The translations under genes and the position numbers were made by a program. The notes under the pieces are model-generated. The model saw only the letters and a program-made list of their open reading frames with translations, had not been told where the DNA came from and ran no database searches. Shown one piece after another: positions 8,813-17,391 of a stretch of DNA of 64,000 nucleotides. Positions within the stretch are counted from its first letter, which is position 1; each line of letters begins with the position of its first letter. Origin of the DNA: Reyranella sp. CPCC 100927 (GTDB lineage: Bacteria > Pseudomonadota > Alphaproteobacteria > Reyranellales > Reyranellaceae); contig NZ_VOHA01000003.1 of the NCBI RefSeq assembly GCF_007859315.1, positions 62,001-126,000 on the forward strand. Reading direction: 5' to 3'.

Positions 8813-10456
8813 TCAGCGTGCCTTCTCCAGGTTCCAGAACACCGTCACCGGTCCTGGGATCATGCCTGTGAGCTTGCGGCTGCGGGCCTGGGGGTTGAAC
8901 CAGTTGCCGAGGGGAACGTAGGTGACGTTCTCCATCACGTGCTTCTGGATACGGGCCGCGACGTCCTTTTGCGCTTCGGCCGTGGAGGCCTCGGCGAACG
9001 CGCGGCGCATCGCTTCCAGCTCCGGATCATTCGGCCATCCCAGGTAGCCCTGGTCGCCGCGCGCATCCAGCAGGTTGCTGTACAGCGGCGAGTTGATGTC
9101 GAGCACATGGAAGCTTGAGAAGAACATGTTCCAGCCGCCTTCCGAGACCGGCTTCATGCTGGTGAGCCGGATCGTGCGCGTCTGGAAGTCGAGCTCCTTG
9201 ACGTCGACCTTGAAGCCGGCCCGGCGCAGCGCCTGCACGCCGGCGTCATTGGGAGCGGCCAGCACGGGGAGGTCCGATGCCTTGAAGACGACGATCGGTT
9301 TGCCGTCGTAACCCGCCTCATCAAGGAGCTTCTTGGCACCCTTCGGATCACCGCCGCTGGTCAGCGTCTCGGCGCCGACGCTGCTGGCATAGGGGGCATT
9401 GCATCCGAAGATCGCGCCGCAGGGCTTGTAGTATTCCGGATCGCCGATGGCGATCTTCAGGAGCTCTTCCTGGCCCAGGGCCCGCAGCGCGGCCTGCCGG
9501 ATCTTGACGTTGTCGAAGGGCGGATTCTTGAAGTTCATCCGGGCGATGAACTGGTAGCCGATGGTGTCCCGCTTTTCCACGACGATGTCGGGATTGTTGG
9601 CCATGACCGGCAGCAGATCGGCCGGCGGCATCTCGATATAGTCGATTTCGCCCGCCGACAGCGCGTTGATGGCCGTGAGCGAGTCGGGCATCGTGATCCA
9701 CTCGACGCGATCGACCTTGGCAACCTTGCCGCCGGCCAGCCAGCTTGGCGCTTCGCTGCGCGGCACGTAGTCCTTGAATTTCTGGTAGACGGACTTCACG
9801 CCAGGCTGGAATTCCGCATCCACGAAACGGAAGGGACCGGAGCCGATGTGCTGCGGGATGGCCTCCGACGCGGGCGTCTTGGCGAGCCGCGCGGGCATGA
9901 TGAAGGCGGGAACCGTCGACATCTTGCTGAGGACGCCCAGCAGCGCTGGAAACGGCTTCTTGAGGGTCCAGACGATGGTCTTGTCGTCCTTGGCCTCCAG
10001 GCTTGCCGTTTCCGAGAACAGCATCCTGCCGCCTGTATCCTTGCTGCCCCAGCGCTGCAGGGAAGCCACGGCGTCGGCGGCGGTCACGGCGGCCCCGTCG
10101 TGGAACTTCAAACCGTCGCGCAGGGTGAACGTATAGACCTTGCCGTCCGGCGATATCGTCCAGCTCGCCATCTGCGGCTGCGGGCGGAACTGATCGTCCT
10201 GGGCGATCAGGACGTCGTAGATAAGATAGGCGTGGTTCCGCGTGATGTGCGAGTTCACCAGGATCGGGTCGAGGTTGCGCAACGCCGAATGCATCACCAC
10301 CTTGACCGTGCCGCCCTCGGCGCGCACCTCCGAAAGCCCGACGAGCGCCGAGCCCGGAAGCACGGCCGTGGTTGCGAGCGCGGCACCGATCGCGACGCTG
10401 CGCATGTCGGTGCGAAGCGTCGTCCAGGTTCTTGTCAAATCCTCAATGAAGCGCAT
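8813..10456 (-). CDS. ABC transporter family 5 substrate-binding protein (copy 1)
   Basis: 547 residues. The N-terminus carries a long basic region and a hydrophobic stretch ending in VRAEGG, consistent with a Sec signal peptide. The mature part begins with the SBP_bac_5 strand (TVKVVMHSALRNLDPI) and has the family segment FTLRDGLKFHDGAAVTAADAV. GGGGGG lies about 7 nt before the ATG. The protein is strikingly similar along its whole length to the one at 13773-15383, with long identical blocks and the same C-terminal ending. Binding proteins of this family take peptides, opines, nickel chelates or amides; the adjacent amidase suggests an amide or short peptide. Confidence 0.92.
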   Translation of the reverse strand: MRFIEDLTRTWTTLRTDMRSVAIGAALATTAVLPGSALVGLSEVRAEGGTVKVVMHSALRNLDPILVNSHITRNHAYLIYDVLIAQDDQFRPQPQMASWTISPDGKVYTFTLRDGLKFHDGAAVTAADAVASLQRWGSKDTGGRMLFSETASLEAKDDKTIVWTLKKPFPALLGVLSKMSTVPAFIMPARLAKTPASEAIPQHIGSGPFRFVDAEFQPGVKSVYQKFKDYVPRSEAPSWLAGGKVAKVDRVEWITMPDSLTAINALSAGEIDYIEMPPADLLPVMANNPDIVVEKRDTIGYQFIARMNFKNPPFDNVKIRQAALRALGQEELLKIAIGDPEYYKPCGAIFGCNAPYASSVGAETLTSGGDPKGAKKLLDEAGYDGKPIVVFKASDLPVLAAPNDAGVQALRRAGFKVDVKELDFQTRTIRLTSMKPVSEGGWNMFFSSFHVLDINSPLYSNLLDARGDQGYLGWPNDPELEAMRRAFAEASTAEAQKDVAARIQKHVMENVTYVPLGNWFNPQARSRKLTGMIPGPVTVFWNLEKAR

Positions 10457-10507
10457 GAAAAATCCCCCCTTGTTTCTGTCCGGGCACGACAGGCTGTGTC
10501 TTAACAG

Positions 10508-11944
10508 TCACACCCGGAATGGCGTTTGACGCAGCCGATCCATCCACGGCGACCTCTTTTCGATCTGCTCGCCAAGCTTGAGCAGCGTCGCCTCGTCGCC
10601 GATCCGGCCGATGAACTGGACACCGACGGGAATGTTGTCGCTCGCGACATGGAGCGGCAGGTTCAGTGACGGCTGGCCGGAAACGTTGAATGGACGGGTG
10701 AATACGGCGTTCGGTCCGCTGCGACGGTCATATTCTGCGACATCGGTCAGCGACATGTCGAAGTAGCCCGGCGGCTTGGGCAGCGTTGGCAATGTCGGTG
10801 CGATCAGGACGTCGACATCATCGAGACCCAGGACAATCTCGCGGCCAAACTGGCGTAGTTTCTCCAGGTCGGCGGCATGCTGGGCCGCGGTGAACTGGCC
10901 GCCGAACTCGGCAATGGCCCAGGTCAGGGGCTCGACGTCGTCCTGTGTGACCTTGCGTCCGAGGAATCCCTCGCAGCTCTCGAAGATGGCCTTCGTGAGA
11001 GCCGATGTGAGGCGGCGCATCGTCGTATGGAGCGCAGACACATCGTAGCGGAAGGCCTTCTCCACGACATCGTGGCCCAGGTCGCGGCACAACTGGGTAG
11101 CCTTGACGACGGCCTTCGCCACGTCGCTGTCGAGCGGCTTGCCGTCCGGCTCGGCCGTGACGAAGCCGATCCGCAGACGATCGACGGGGCCGCCGAGCAT
11201 GGAGAAGTAGGGCGTCCCGGGCATTGGCAGGAAATAGGGATCACCGGGCAGCGAGCCACCGACGGCATCGAGGAAAGCCGCCGTGTCGCGCACGCTGCGC
11301 GAGACGCAGCCCAGCACACCCATGCCGTACCATGTATCGACCGCGCCGGGACCGAACGGAACGCGTCCCCGGGAGACCTTGAGGCCGACCAGTCCGTTCA
11401 CCGAGGATGGAATGCGGATCGAGCCGCCGCCGTCGGAGGCGTCGGCGATCGGAACCATGCCGGCTGCCACGGCAACCGCGGATCCGCCGCTGGAGCCACC
11501 GGGTACGATGCGCGGGTTCCAGGGATTGATGGAGGCACCGTGCAAGCGGGGTTCGGTCGTCGGGCAGAGCCCGAACTCCGGCAGGTTCGACTTTCCGACA
11601 GCGATCAGCCCGGCGGCCGCCATCCGGTCGGCGAAATAGGAGTTAGGGCCCGTGGGGGCGTCCTTGAACAGCTTGCTGCCGTTGGTGACCGGGAACCCTT
11701 CATACTGGGTCGAGAGATCCTTGATGACGAAGGGGACGCCGGATAGCGGCGTGTTCGCAAGAGGGCCTGCGGCGCGCTTGCGCGCGTGATCGTAGGTCTT
11801 GAAGACGACCGCATTGACCTTCGGGTTCTTCTCTTCGATGCGCGCGATCGATTCCTCGACCAGCTCCGTCGCCGATATCTGCTTCGACTTGATCAGTTGC
11901 GCGAGACCGACGGCATCGTTGCCTTCATAGACGTCGTTGATCAC
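10508..11944 (-). CDS. Amidase signature family enzyme (copy 1)
   Basis: The Ser-cisSer-Lys amidase triad is visible: Lys in VPFVIKDLSTQ (about residue 74), cis-Ser in PGGSSGGSAVA (about 150) and nucleophile Ser in DGGGSIRIP (about 174). I place the start at GTG 11944 rather than ATG 11956 because GAGG lies 6 nt upstream of the GTG, and because the protein then begins VINDVYEGNDAVGL, aligning with MIGEVYEKTDAVGL of the paralogue, and both become exactly 478 residues. It hydrolyses an amide bond in a compound probably brought in by the adjacent transporter. First gene of the minus-strand operon. Confidence 0.9.
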   Translation of the reverse strand: MINDVYEGNDAVGLAQLIKSKQISATELVEESIARIEEKNPKVNAVVFKTYDHARKRAAGPLANTPLSGVPFVIKDLSTQYEGFPVTNGSKLFKDAPTGPNSYFADRMAAAGLIAVGKSNLPEFGLCPTTEPRLHGASINPWNPRIVPGGSSGGSAVAVAAGMVPIADASDGGGSIRIPSSVNGLVGLKVSRGRVPFGPGAVDTWYGMGVLGCVSRSVRDTAAFLDAVGGSLPGDPYFLPMPGTPYFSMLGGPVDRLRIGFVTAEPDGKPLDSDVAKAVVKATQLCRDLGHDVVEKAFRYDVSALHTTMRRLTSALTKAIFESCEGFLGRKVTQDDVEPLTWAIAEFGGQFTAAQHAADLEKLRQFGREIVLGLDDVDVLIAPTLPTLPKPPGYFDMSLTDVAEYDRRSGPNAVFTRPFNVSGQPSLNLPLHVASDNIPVGVQFIGRIGDEATLLKLGEQIEKRSPWMDRLRQTPFRV

Positions 11945-12046
11945 ATCCAACCTCATGCAGGGCGTATGGAATTGACCCGGGCCATCGTTGAATCCGCTCG
12001 ATGCCGGTATGTTAATTTTACTACATAATAGACGGATTCATACGAT

Positions 12047-12076
12047 CTTGTATACAGTCCTTCATTTGAGTGTCAA
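12047..12076 (-). promoter_or_regulatory. Minus-strand promoter with a TGTATACA palindrome, for the copy 1 amidase
   Basis: On the minus strand a perfect TTGACA (12071-12076) is followed after 18 bp by TACAAG (12047-12052). The 8 bp palindrome TGTATACA (12049-12056) overlaps the -10. Palindromes of the TTGTATACAA type are typical operators of GntR/FCD regulators. An ACTACATAAT block at 12020-12029 recurs inverted at 12219-12228 in the opposite promoter. Expected transcription start is about 12040, some 95 nt before the GTG. Confidence 0.5.
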
Positions 12077-12200
12077 TAGGCTCGGGCCGCGCGCGACCGG
12101 CGCTGGAGTGCGAAAGATGTCGGCAATCTGCATGGAATTTGCCGCCGATTGATGCACGCGCGCCAAGCGTTCCGAAGGGAATGGCGCTGTTTGAAGAGAA

Positions 12201-12241
12201 ACATACAGAAATTTGACAATTATGTAGTTCTGTATGTTAAT
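12201..12241 (+). promoter_or_regulatory. Plus-strand promoter flanked by a perfect 10 bp inverted repeat
   Basis: ACATACAGAA (12201-12210) and TTCTGTATGT (12228-12237) form a perfect inverted repeat with a 17 bp spacer. Inside lies TTGACA (12213-12218), and 17 bp further is GTTAAT (12236-12241) as a -10. The repeat thus brackets the RNA polymerase site, which is a classic repressor layout. The half-site CTGTAT also overlaps the -10 of the opposite promoter. The rest of 11945-12270 is AT-rich and non-coding. Confidence 0.55.
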
Positions 12242-12270
12242 CGACATATAGAAGACAGAAAGGCGAGCGG

Positions 12271-13707
12271 ATGATCGGTGAAGTTTACGAAAAGACAGAT
12301 GCGGTAGGCCTGTCCCGTCTGATCGCGTCGAAGCAGATATCGCCGAGCGAACTGGTCGATGAGGCGATCAAACGCATCGAAGACAAGAACCCCCGGTTCA
12401 ACGCCATTGTCTTCAAGTCCTATGACTATGCGCGACGGCAGGCGGCCGGGCAGCTGCCGGCGGGACCGCTGTCGGGTGTTCCGTTCGTCATCAAGGACCT
12501 GTTCACACAGTACGAGAACTTCCCGGTGACCAACGGCAGCCGGTTTCTCGATGGCTTCGTCGGGTCCCGGACGTCGTTGTTTGCCGATCGCATGAAGGCG
12601 GCGGGACTGATCGCGCTGGGCAAGTCGAACGTGCCGGAGATGGGGGCTGCTCCCACGACAGAGCCGGCCTTCCACGGCCCGACCATTAACCCGTGGAACA
12701 AGCGGATCGTGCCCGGCGGCTCCAGCGGTGGATCCGCGGTCGCTGTTGCATCGGCAATGGTGCCGATTGCGGATGCGTCCGACGGCGGCGGGTCGATCAG
12801 GATACCTGCATCTCTCAATGGGTTGGTCGGGCTGAAACCGTCACGGGGACGCGTGCCCTATGGACCTGACATCGTCGACATCTGGTACGGCAGCGCAGTG
12901 TTCGGGTGCGTGTCCCGCAGCGTCAGGGACACCGCCGCCTTCCTCGATGCCGTGGGCGGCTCGTTGCCTGGCGATCCCTATTTTCTACCCGATCCGGAAA
13001 CGTCGTATTTCACGCAGGCCGATACGCCGCCGGGGCGGCTGAAGATCGGCTTCGTTGCGTGCGAGCCAGACGGTCAGCCCTTGCATGAAGAGGCGGGCAG
13101 GGCCGTGGCAGGCGCAGCGCGGCTTTGTGAAAAGCTGGGACACGACGTAAGCGAGGCAAGCTTCCGCTATGACGTCGACCGCATGCGCAAGACCATGCGC
13201 AGGGTGACGGCGGTCCTGAACGCCGGTTTCTTCGTATCCTGCGCCCAGTCGCTGGGCCGCCAGGTGACCGAGGCGGACGTCGAGCCGGTAACGTGGGCGC
13301 TCTACCAGTTCGGACTGGGAATCACGGGGGCGCAACACGCCGACGATATCGCGGCGCTGCGGCTCATGGGCCGCGACATCGTGCAGGATCTCCACGACTG
13401 GGACGTGCTGATTTCGCCCGTGTTGCCTGTTCCACCGAGGGACCGCGGGTGGTTTGACATGTCCCTGAAGGACCTGGCCGAGTACGACGCCCGTGTCGGC
13501 CACAATGGCATCTTCACGAGACCCTTCAACATCTCCGGCCAACCGGCCGTGTCACTGCCTCTGCACTTCACATCGGATGAAATTCCGATCGGGGTTCAGT
13601 TCGCCGGCCGGATCGGCGACGAGGCGACGCTGATCAAACTGGCAAGCCAGCTGGAGAAAGCCCAGCCGTGGATGGGCCGACTGCAGAAGACGCCGTTCAG
13701 GGCTTAG
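12271..13707 (+). CDS. Amidase signature family enzyme (copy 2)
   Basis: 478 residues, the same length as the mirror-image copy at 10508-11944 and similar from end to end (for example, both have the TTEPxxHGxxINPWNxRIVPGG segment, and both end WM-RLQ/RQ-TPFR). The triad is intact: VPFVIKDLFTQ (Lys about 73), PGGSSGGSAVA (cis-Ser about 149) and DGGGSIRIP (Ser about 173). AAAGG lies 7 nt before the ATG. It is followed by a binding-protein gene 65 bp downstream. Differences lie mainly in the second half, where substrate specificity usually resides, so the two may act on different amides. Confidence 0.92.
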   Translation: MIGEVYEKTDAVGLSRLIASKQISPSELVDEAIKRIEDKNPRFNAIVFKSYDYARRQAAGQLPAGPLSGVPFVIKDLFTQYENFPVTNGSRFLDGFVGSRTSLFADRMKAAGLIALGKSNVPEMGAAPTTEPAFHGPTINPWNKRIVPGGSSGGSAVAVASAMVPIADASDGGGSIRIPASLNGLVGLKPSRGRVPYGPDIVDIWYGSAVFGCVSRSVRDTAAFLDAVGGSLPGDPYFLPDPETSYFTQADTPPGRLKIGFVACEPDGQPLHEEAGRAVAGAARLCEKLGHDVSEASFRYDVDRMRKTMRRVTAVLNAGFFVSCAQSLGRQVTEADVEPVTWALYQFGLGITGAQHADDIAALRLMGRDIVQDLHDWDVLISPVLPVPPRDRGWFDMSLKDLAEYDARVGHNGIFTRPFNISGQPAVSLPLHFTSDEIPIGVQFAGRIGDEATLIKLASQLEKAQPWMGRLQKTPFRA

Positions 13708-13772
13708 GCCTCCCAGCCCTTTTTGGCAGACATCCCTTCGGGCCCAACTGCATCACCGTGAGGAAGCACGTC

Positions 13773-15383
13773 ATGCGCTTTGTCCGATTTCTGGTCGGAA
13801 CCGTCATTGCGAGCCGCGGACGCGCTTCGCTGCTCGGCATGTTACTGCTCGCCCTGGCGCTGCCGGACGCCTACGCCAAGGGCGGCACCGTCAAGGCGGT
13901 CCTGCACTCCGGGTTGCGCAATCTCGACCCGGTCATGGTCATCTCCCATATCACCCGCAATCACGCATACATGATCTATGACGTGCTGATTGCGCAGGAC
14001 GAGCACTTCCAACCGCAGCCGCAGATGGCGAGCTGGACGATATCGCCGGACGGCAAGGTCTATACGTTCACCTTGCGCGACGGCTTGAAGTTCCACGACG
14101 GGGCCGCCGTGACCGCTGCCGACGCCGTGGCGTCGCTGCAGCGCTGGGGCAGCAAGGACAGCGGTGGTCAGATGGTGTTCGCCGCCACCGAGAGCCTCAC
14201 GGCCACGGACAGCCGGACCATCGTCTGGACGCTCAAGACGCCGTTTCCCGCCCTGCTCAATGTCGTCAGCAAGATGTCGACCATTCCGGCTTTCATCATG
14301 CCGCAGCGGACCGCCAGCACGCCGATCGACAAGGCCATTACCGAACATATCGGTTCGGGACCGTTCAAGTTTGTGGCCGCCGAGTTCCAGCCCGGCGTCA
14401 AGTCCGTCTACGAGCGCTTCGCCGACTACGTTCCGCGCCAGGAACCGCCCAGCTGGCTCGCTGGCGGCAAGGTCGTCAAGGTCGATCGCGTCGAATGGAT
14501 CACGATGCCCGACCCGCAGACCGCTGTGAATGCGCTGGCGGGCGGTGAAATCGACTACATCGAGATGCCGCAAACCGACCTGCTGCCGATTCTCGACGGC
14601 AATCGCGATGTGGTCGTCGAACGGCGCGATGCCGTCGGCTACGAACTTCTGCTGCGCATGAACTTCAAGCATCCGCCCTTCGACAATCTGAAGATGCGGC
14701 AGGCCGTCCTGAAGGCGCTCAATCAGCGCGACATCCTGAAGATCATGTTTGGTGACGAGAAATACTACCGGGTGTGCGGTGCGATCTTCGGATGCGACTC
14801 GCCGCTGGCCAGCACGGCGGGATCGGAGAGCCTGACGGGCAGCGGCGATCTGGCGGCAGCCCGCAAGCTGATTGCCGAGGCAGGCTATGATGGAACGCCG
14901 ATCATCGTCGTCAAGGCGACCGACGTGTACGACAACGCGACGGCGGTGGATGCCGTGACCCAATTGCTGCGCAAAGCTGGACTCAAGATCGAGGTCCAGG
15001 AAATGGACTGGCAGACACGGGCCATTCGCGTGACCAACAAGAAGCGCCCCGCTGAAGGCGGATGGAACTTCTTCCTGTCCAGCTTCCATATCCTGGACAT
15101 CAATTCGCCGATCTACAGCTCACCGCTGAACGCCAGGGGAGAGCAGGGTTGGCTCGGATGGCCGGACGATCCGGTCCTCGAAGGCATGCGTGCCGAGTTC
15201 GCGGCGGCGCCGACACAAGAGGCCCAGAAGGCCGTCGCCGCCCGCATCCAGGCCCACGTGCTGGAGAACGTGATCTATGTCCCGCTCGGCAACTGGCTCA
15301 ACGCACAAGCGCGCTCCGCCAAGTTGACCGGCATGATCCCCGGGCCGGTAACGGTGTTCTGGAATCTCGAGAAAGCCCGGTAG
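13773..15383 (+). CDS. ABC transporter family 5 substrate-binding protein (copy 2)
   Basis: I use ATG 13773, with AGGA at 13761-13764, rather than upstream in-frame codons that fall in the amidase gene. The protein of 536 residues starts with a signal peptide (MRFVRFLVG, a hydrophobic core near LLGMLLLALALP, cleavage after AYA). The mature part is very close to copy 1 (same LRNLDPV, FTLRDGLKFHDG and IPGPVTVFWNLEKAR end). No permease or ATPase genes follow, so it most likely feeds the transporter encoded at 5208-8706. Confidence 0.92.
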   Translation: MRFVRFLVGTVIASRGRASLLGMLLLALALPDAYAKGGTVKAVLHSGLRNLDPVMVISHITRNHAYMIYDVLIAQDEHFQPQPQMASWTISPDGKVYTFTLRDGLKFHDGAAVTAADAVASLQRWGSKDSGGQMVFAATESLTATDSRTIVWTLKTPFPALLNVVSKMSTIPAFIMPQRTASTPIDKAITEHIGSGPFKFVAAEFQPGVKSVYERFADYVPRQEPPSWLAGGKVVKVDRVEWITMPDPQTAVNALAGGEIDYIEMPQTDLLPILDGNRDVVVERRDAVGYELLLRMNFKHPPFDNLKMRQAVLKALNQRDILKIMFGDEKYYRVCGAIFGCDSPLASTAGSESLTGSGDLAAARKLIAEAGYDGTPIIVVKATDVYDNATAVDAVTQLLRKAGLKIEVQEMDWQTRAIRVTNKKRPAEGGWNFFLSSFHILDINSPIYSSPLNARGEQGWLGWPDDPVLEGMRAEFAAAPTQEAQKAVAARIQAHVLENVIYVPLGNWLNAQARSAKLTGMIPGPVTVFWNLEKAR

Positions 15384-15399
15384 AAGCGGGCCGACCCTG

Positions 15400-16407
15400 T
15401 CAGGTCCGGTAGCGTGGGAGGATCCGGCGGGTGAGCGATTTGAACTGCCGCCACAGCGGCGACAGCACCTTGCTGGTCAGCGGGATGGCGAGGAGGCCGA
15501 TACCAAATCCCGCCACGCCAGCTCCCGCGGCCTCCACCAGCCATGACACGAAGCCCCCGGCAACGGGAACTGCGCGCGCAGCGGCAATACCGGCATCATG
15601 AAGCGCATGGCTGGGCCAGCCGAGGCCATATTCTTCAAGACCATGCAGAACGATGCCCCCGCCGACCCAGATCATGGCCGCCGTGCCAACGATAGCCAGC
15701 CCGCTCAACAGGTATGGCATGCCATTGACGAGCGCGCGGCCGACCATGCGCAATGGCGCGCCCAGGCGCGAGCCGGGCGATAGACGAGCCAGCGCCAGGC
15801 CTGCATCGTCTGCTTTGACGATCAGGGCGACGACGCCGTAGACCGCCACCGTGATGATGGCACCGACGAAAGCAAGGATGATCGCTTGTCGCCCGATGCC
15901 GTCGCCGGGAAGGGTGGCAAGCGTAATGGCCATGATTTCGGCTGACAGAATGAAGTCCGTCTTGATCGCACTGGCGATCCGCTCGTCTTCCAGGGTCTTG
16001 GCGTCGAGAGCGATCGTTTCAACTTCGGCCTCGTGGGCATGTGCCTCGTGCGGGAAGAAGTGCTCGTAAACCTTTTCGGCACCCTCGTAGCAGAGGTATG
16101 CACCGCCAATCATCAGCAGCGGCGTTATGGCCTGAGGCAGCAGCAGGCTCAGGATCAGCGCTGCGGGCAGGAGGATGAGGAGCTTGTTCTTGAGCGAGCC
16201 GAGCGCGATCCTGCCGATGATCGGCAGTTCGCGCGCCGGGTTGAAGCCGGTCACATAGCGCGGGGTGACGGCTGTATCGTCGATCACCACGCCGGCGGCT
16301 TTCGCGCCGGCCTTCGTGGCCTGGGTGGCGACATCGTCAAGCGAGGCGGCGGCCATCTTCGCCAGCGCCGCGATATCGTCGAGAAGAGCCATCAGGCCAA
16401 CGCTCAC
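15400..16407 (-). CDS. DUF808 (YedI-like) inner membrane protein
   Basis: About 335 residues matching the DUF808 pattern: an N-terminal LLDDIAALAKMAA segment, VIDDTAVTP, the NPARELPIIGRIALGSLKNKLLIL block, and several hydrophobic helices. I chose GTG 16407 because GGGGAGGG lies just upstream. An ATG at 16392 and one at 16443 are in-frame alternatives without good ribosome sites. A histidine- and acid-rich loop (FFPHEAHAHEAEVE) lies in the middle. Function of the family is unknown. It converges on the copy 2 binding-protein gene with 16 bp between the stops. Confidence 0.87.
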   Translation of the reverse strand: MSVGLMALLDDIAALAKMAAASLDDVATQATKAGAKAAGVVIDDTAVTPRYVTGFNPARELPIIGRIALGSLKNKLLILLPAALILSLLLPQAITPLLMIGGAYLCYEGAEKVYEHFFPHEAHAHEAEVETIALDAKTLEDERIASAIKTDFILSAEIMAITLATLPGDGIGRQAIILAFVGAIITVAVYGVVALIVKADDAGLALARLSPGSRLGAPLRMVGRALVNGMPYLLSGLAIVGTAAMIWVGGGIVLHGLEEYGLGWPSHALHDAGIAAARAVPVAGGFVSWLVEAAGAGVAGFGIGLLAIPLTSKVLSPLWRQFKSLTRRILPRYRT

Positions 16408-16621
16408 AGAAGCCCTCCCCGAATGCGGCGACACGACCGACATAACGCGGCGCCACCAGCTTGTCGAGGTGCCCTCCAGGCCCCAATGGCCTTTTTCCTA
16501 ACGACTGCGTTTGACCGTTGAATGACAGGGTTCTGCGGGCTTTCCCACACGAGAAGCGCCAGCACGCGCCCGAAAGTCGAACAACCAGCGGGGGGCGACA
16601 AGCGTCACCCCGCGTCGCTGG

Positions 16622-17281
16622 TCAGGTGAGCTTGCGTCGGCGCTCGAGTTCGGCCGCGCTCGGCTCGGCGAGCCCGAAGTCACCGGTTTTGACCAAGCCG
16701 TCGGGCGTGTAGTTCGCCACGATCACGCCTGTGGGGTAGGACTGCGACTTTGCGAGCTTCAGACCCATGGGCACGGCACCGTCGCCGAAGAGGCGCTTGC
16801 CCTTGCCGAGCACCACCGGGAAGATCAGCACGCTCAGTTCGTCAACCAGACCCGCCGTCCACAAGGTCTGCAACAGGTTGCTCGAACCCTGGACAAGAAG
16901 GTCGGCGCCGGTGTCGCCCTTCAGCTTCTTCAACGACGCGACGATATCTTCGCCCAGCAGCTGACTGTTCTGCCAGGCGAGCGTCGGCTTGGCACGCGAC
17001 GCGACGTATTTCGTCACCCGGTTGAAGACCGGGGCAATCGGATCGTTCGGATCGCTGACATAAGGCCAGTGCGCCGCGAAGATGTCGTAAGTCTTGCGGC
17101 CCAGCAGCAGGTCGAAGGGCCGGCCGAAGATATCGCCCAGGGAGGCGCCGAGCGCTTCATCGAAGTAGGGGGCGGTCCAGCCGCCCAGCGCGAAACCGCT
17201 GGTCGGATCCTCTTGCGGGCCGCCGGGCGCCTGCAGGATGCCATCGAGGCTGACAAAGGTAGCGACAACGATCCTGCGCAT
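16622..17281 (-). CDS. Dihydrofolate reductase-like (RibD C-terminal domain) protein
   Basis: 219 residues. The start MRRIVVATFVSLDG at 17281 has GGGAG 5-6 nt upstream; longer frames upstream are spurious. The RibD_C fold is shown by VSLDGILQAPGG, LLLGRKTYDIFAAHW and the C-terminal LLVQGSSNLLQTLW with LVDELSVLIFPVVLGKGKRLF. These bind NADPH in the bacterial bifunctional deaminase-reductase, but stand-alone members like this one have no assigned substrate. It follows the flavoprotein gene by 110 bp on the same strand. Confidence 0.9.
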   Translation of the reverse strand: MRRIVVATFVSLDGILQAPGGPQEDPTSGFALGGWTAPYFDEALGASLGDIFGRPFDLLLGRKTYDIFAAHWPYVSDPNDPIAPVFNRVTKYVASRAKPTLAWQNSQLLGEDIVASLKKLKGDTGADLLVQGSSNLLQTLWTAGLVDELSVLIFPVVLGKGKRLFGDGAVPMGLKLAKSQSYPTGVIVANYTPDGLVKTGDFGLAEPSAAELERRRKLT

Positions 17282-17391
17282 AACGTCTCCCGATCGGGCT
17301 GTCATGACCCGAGGACGAACAGCGATGCGTCGTGCCGACAGGATACTCGGAATATTTTGGAGCGCGCCTGGATCCCATCCGGAATGAGGGG

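Noticed and set aside
13842-15089. 415-codon minus-strand frame
   Set aside because: Antisense to the well-supported copy 2 binding protein and without recognisable domains.
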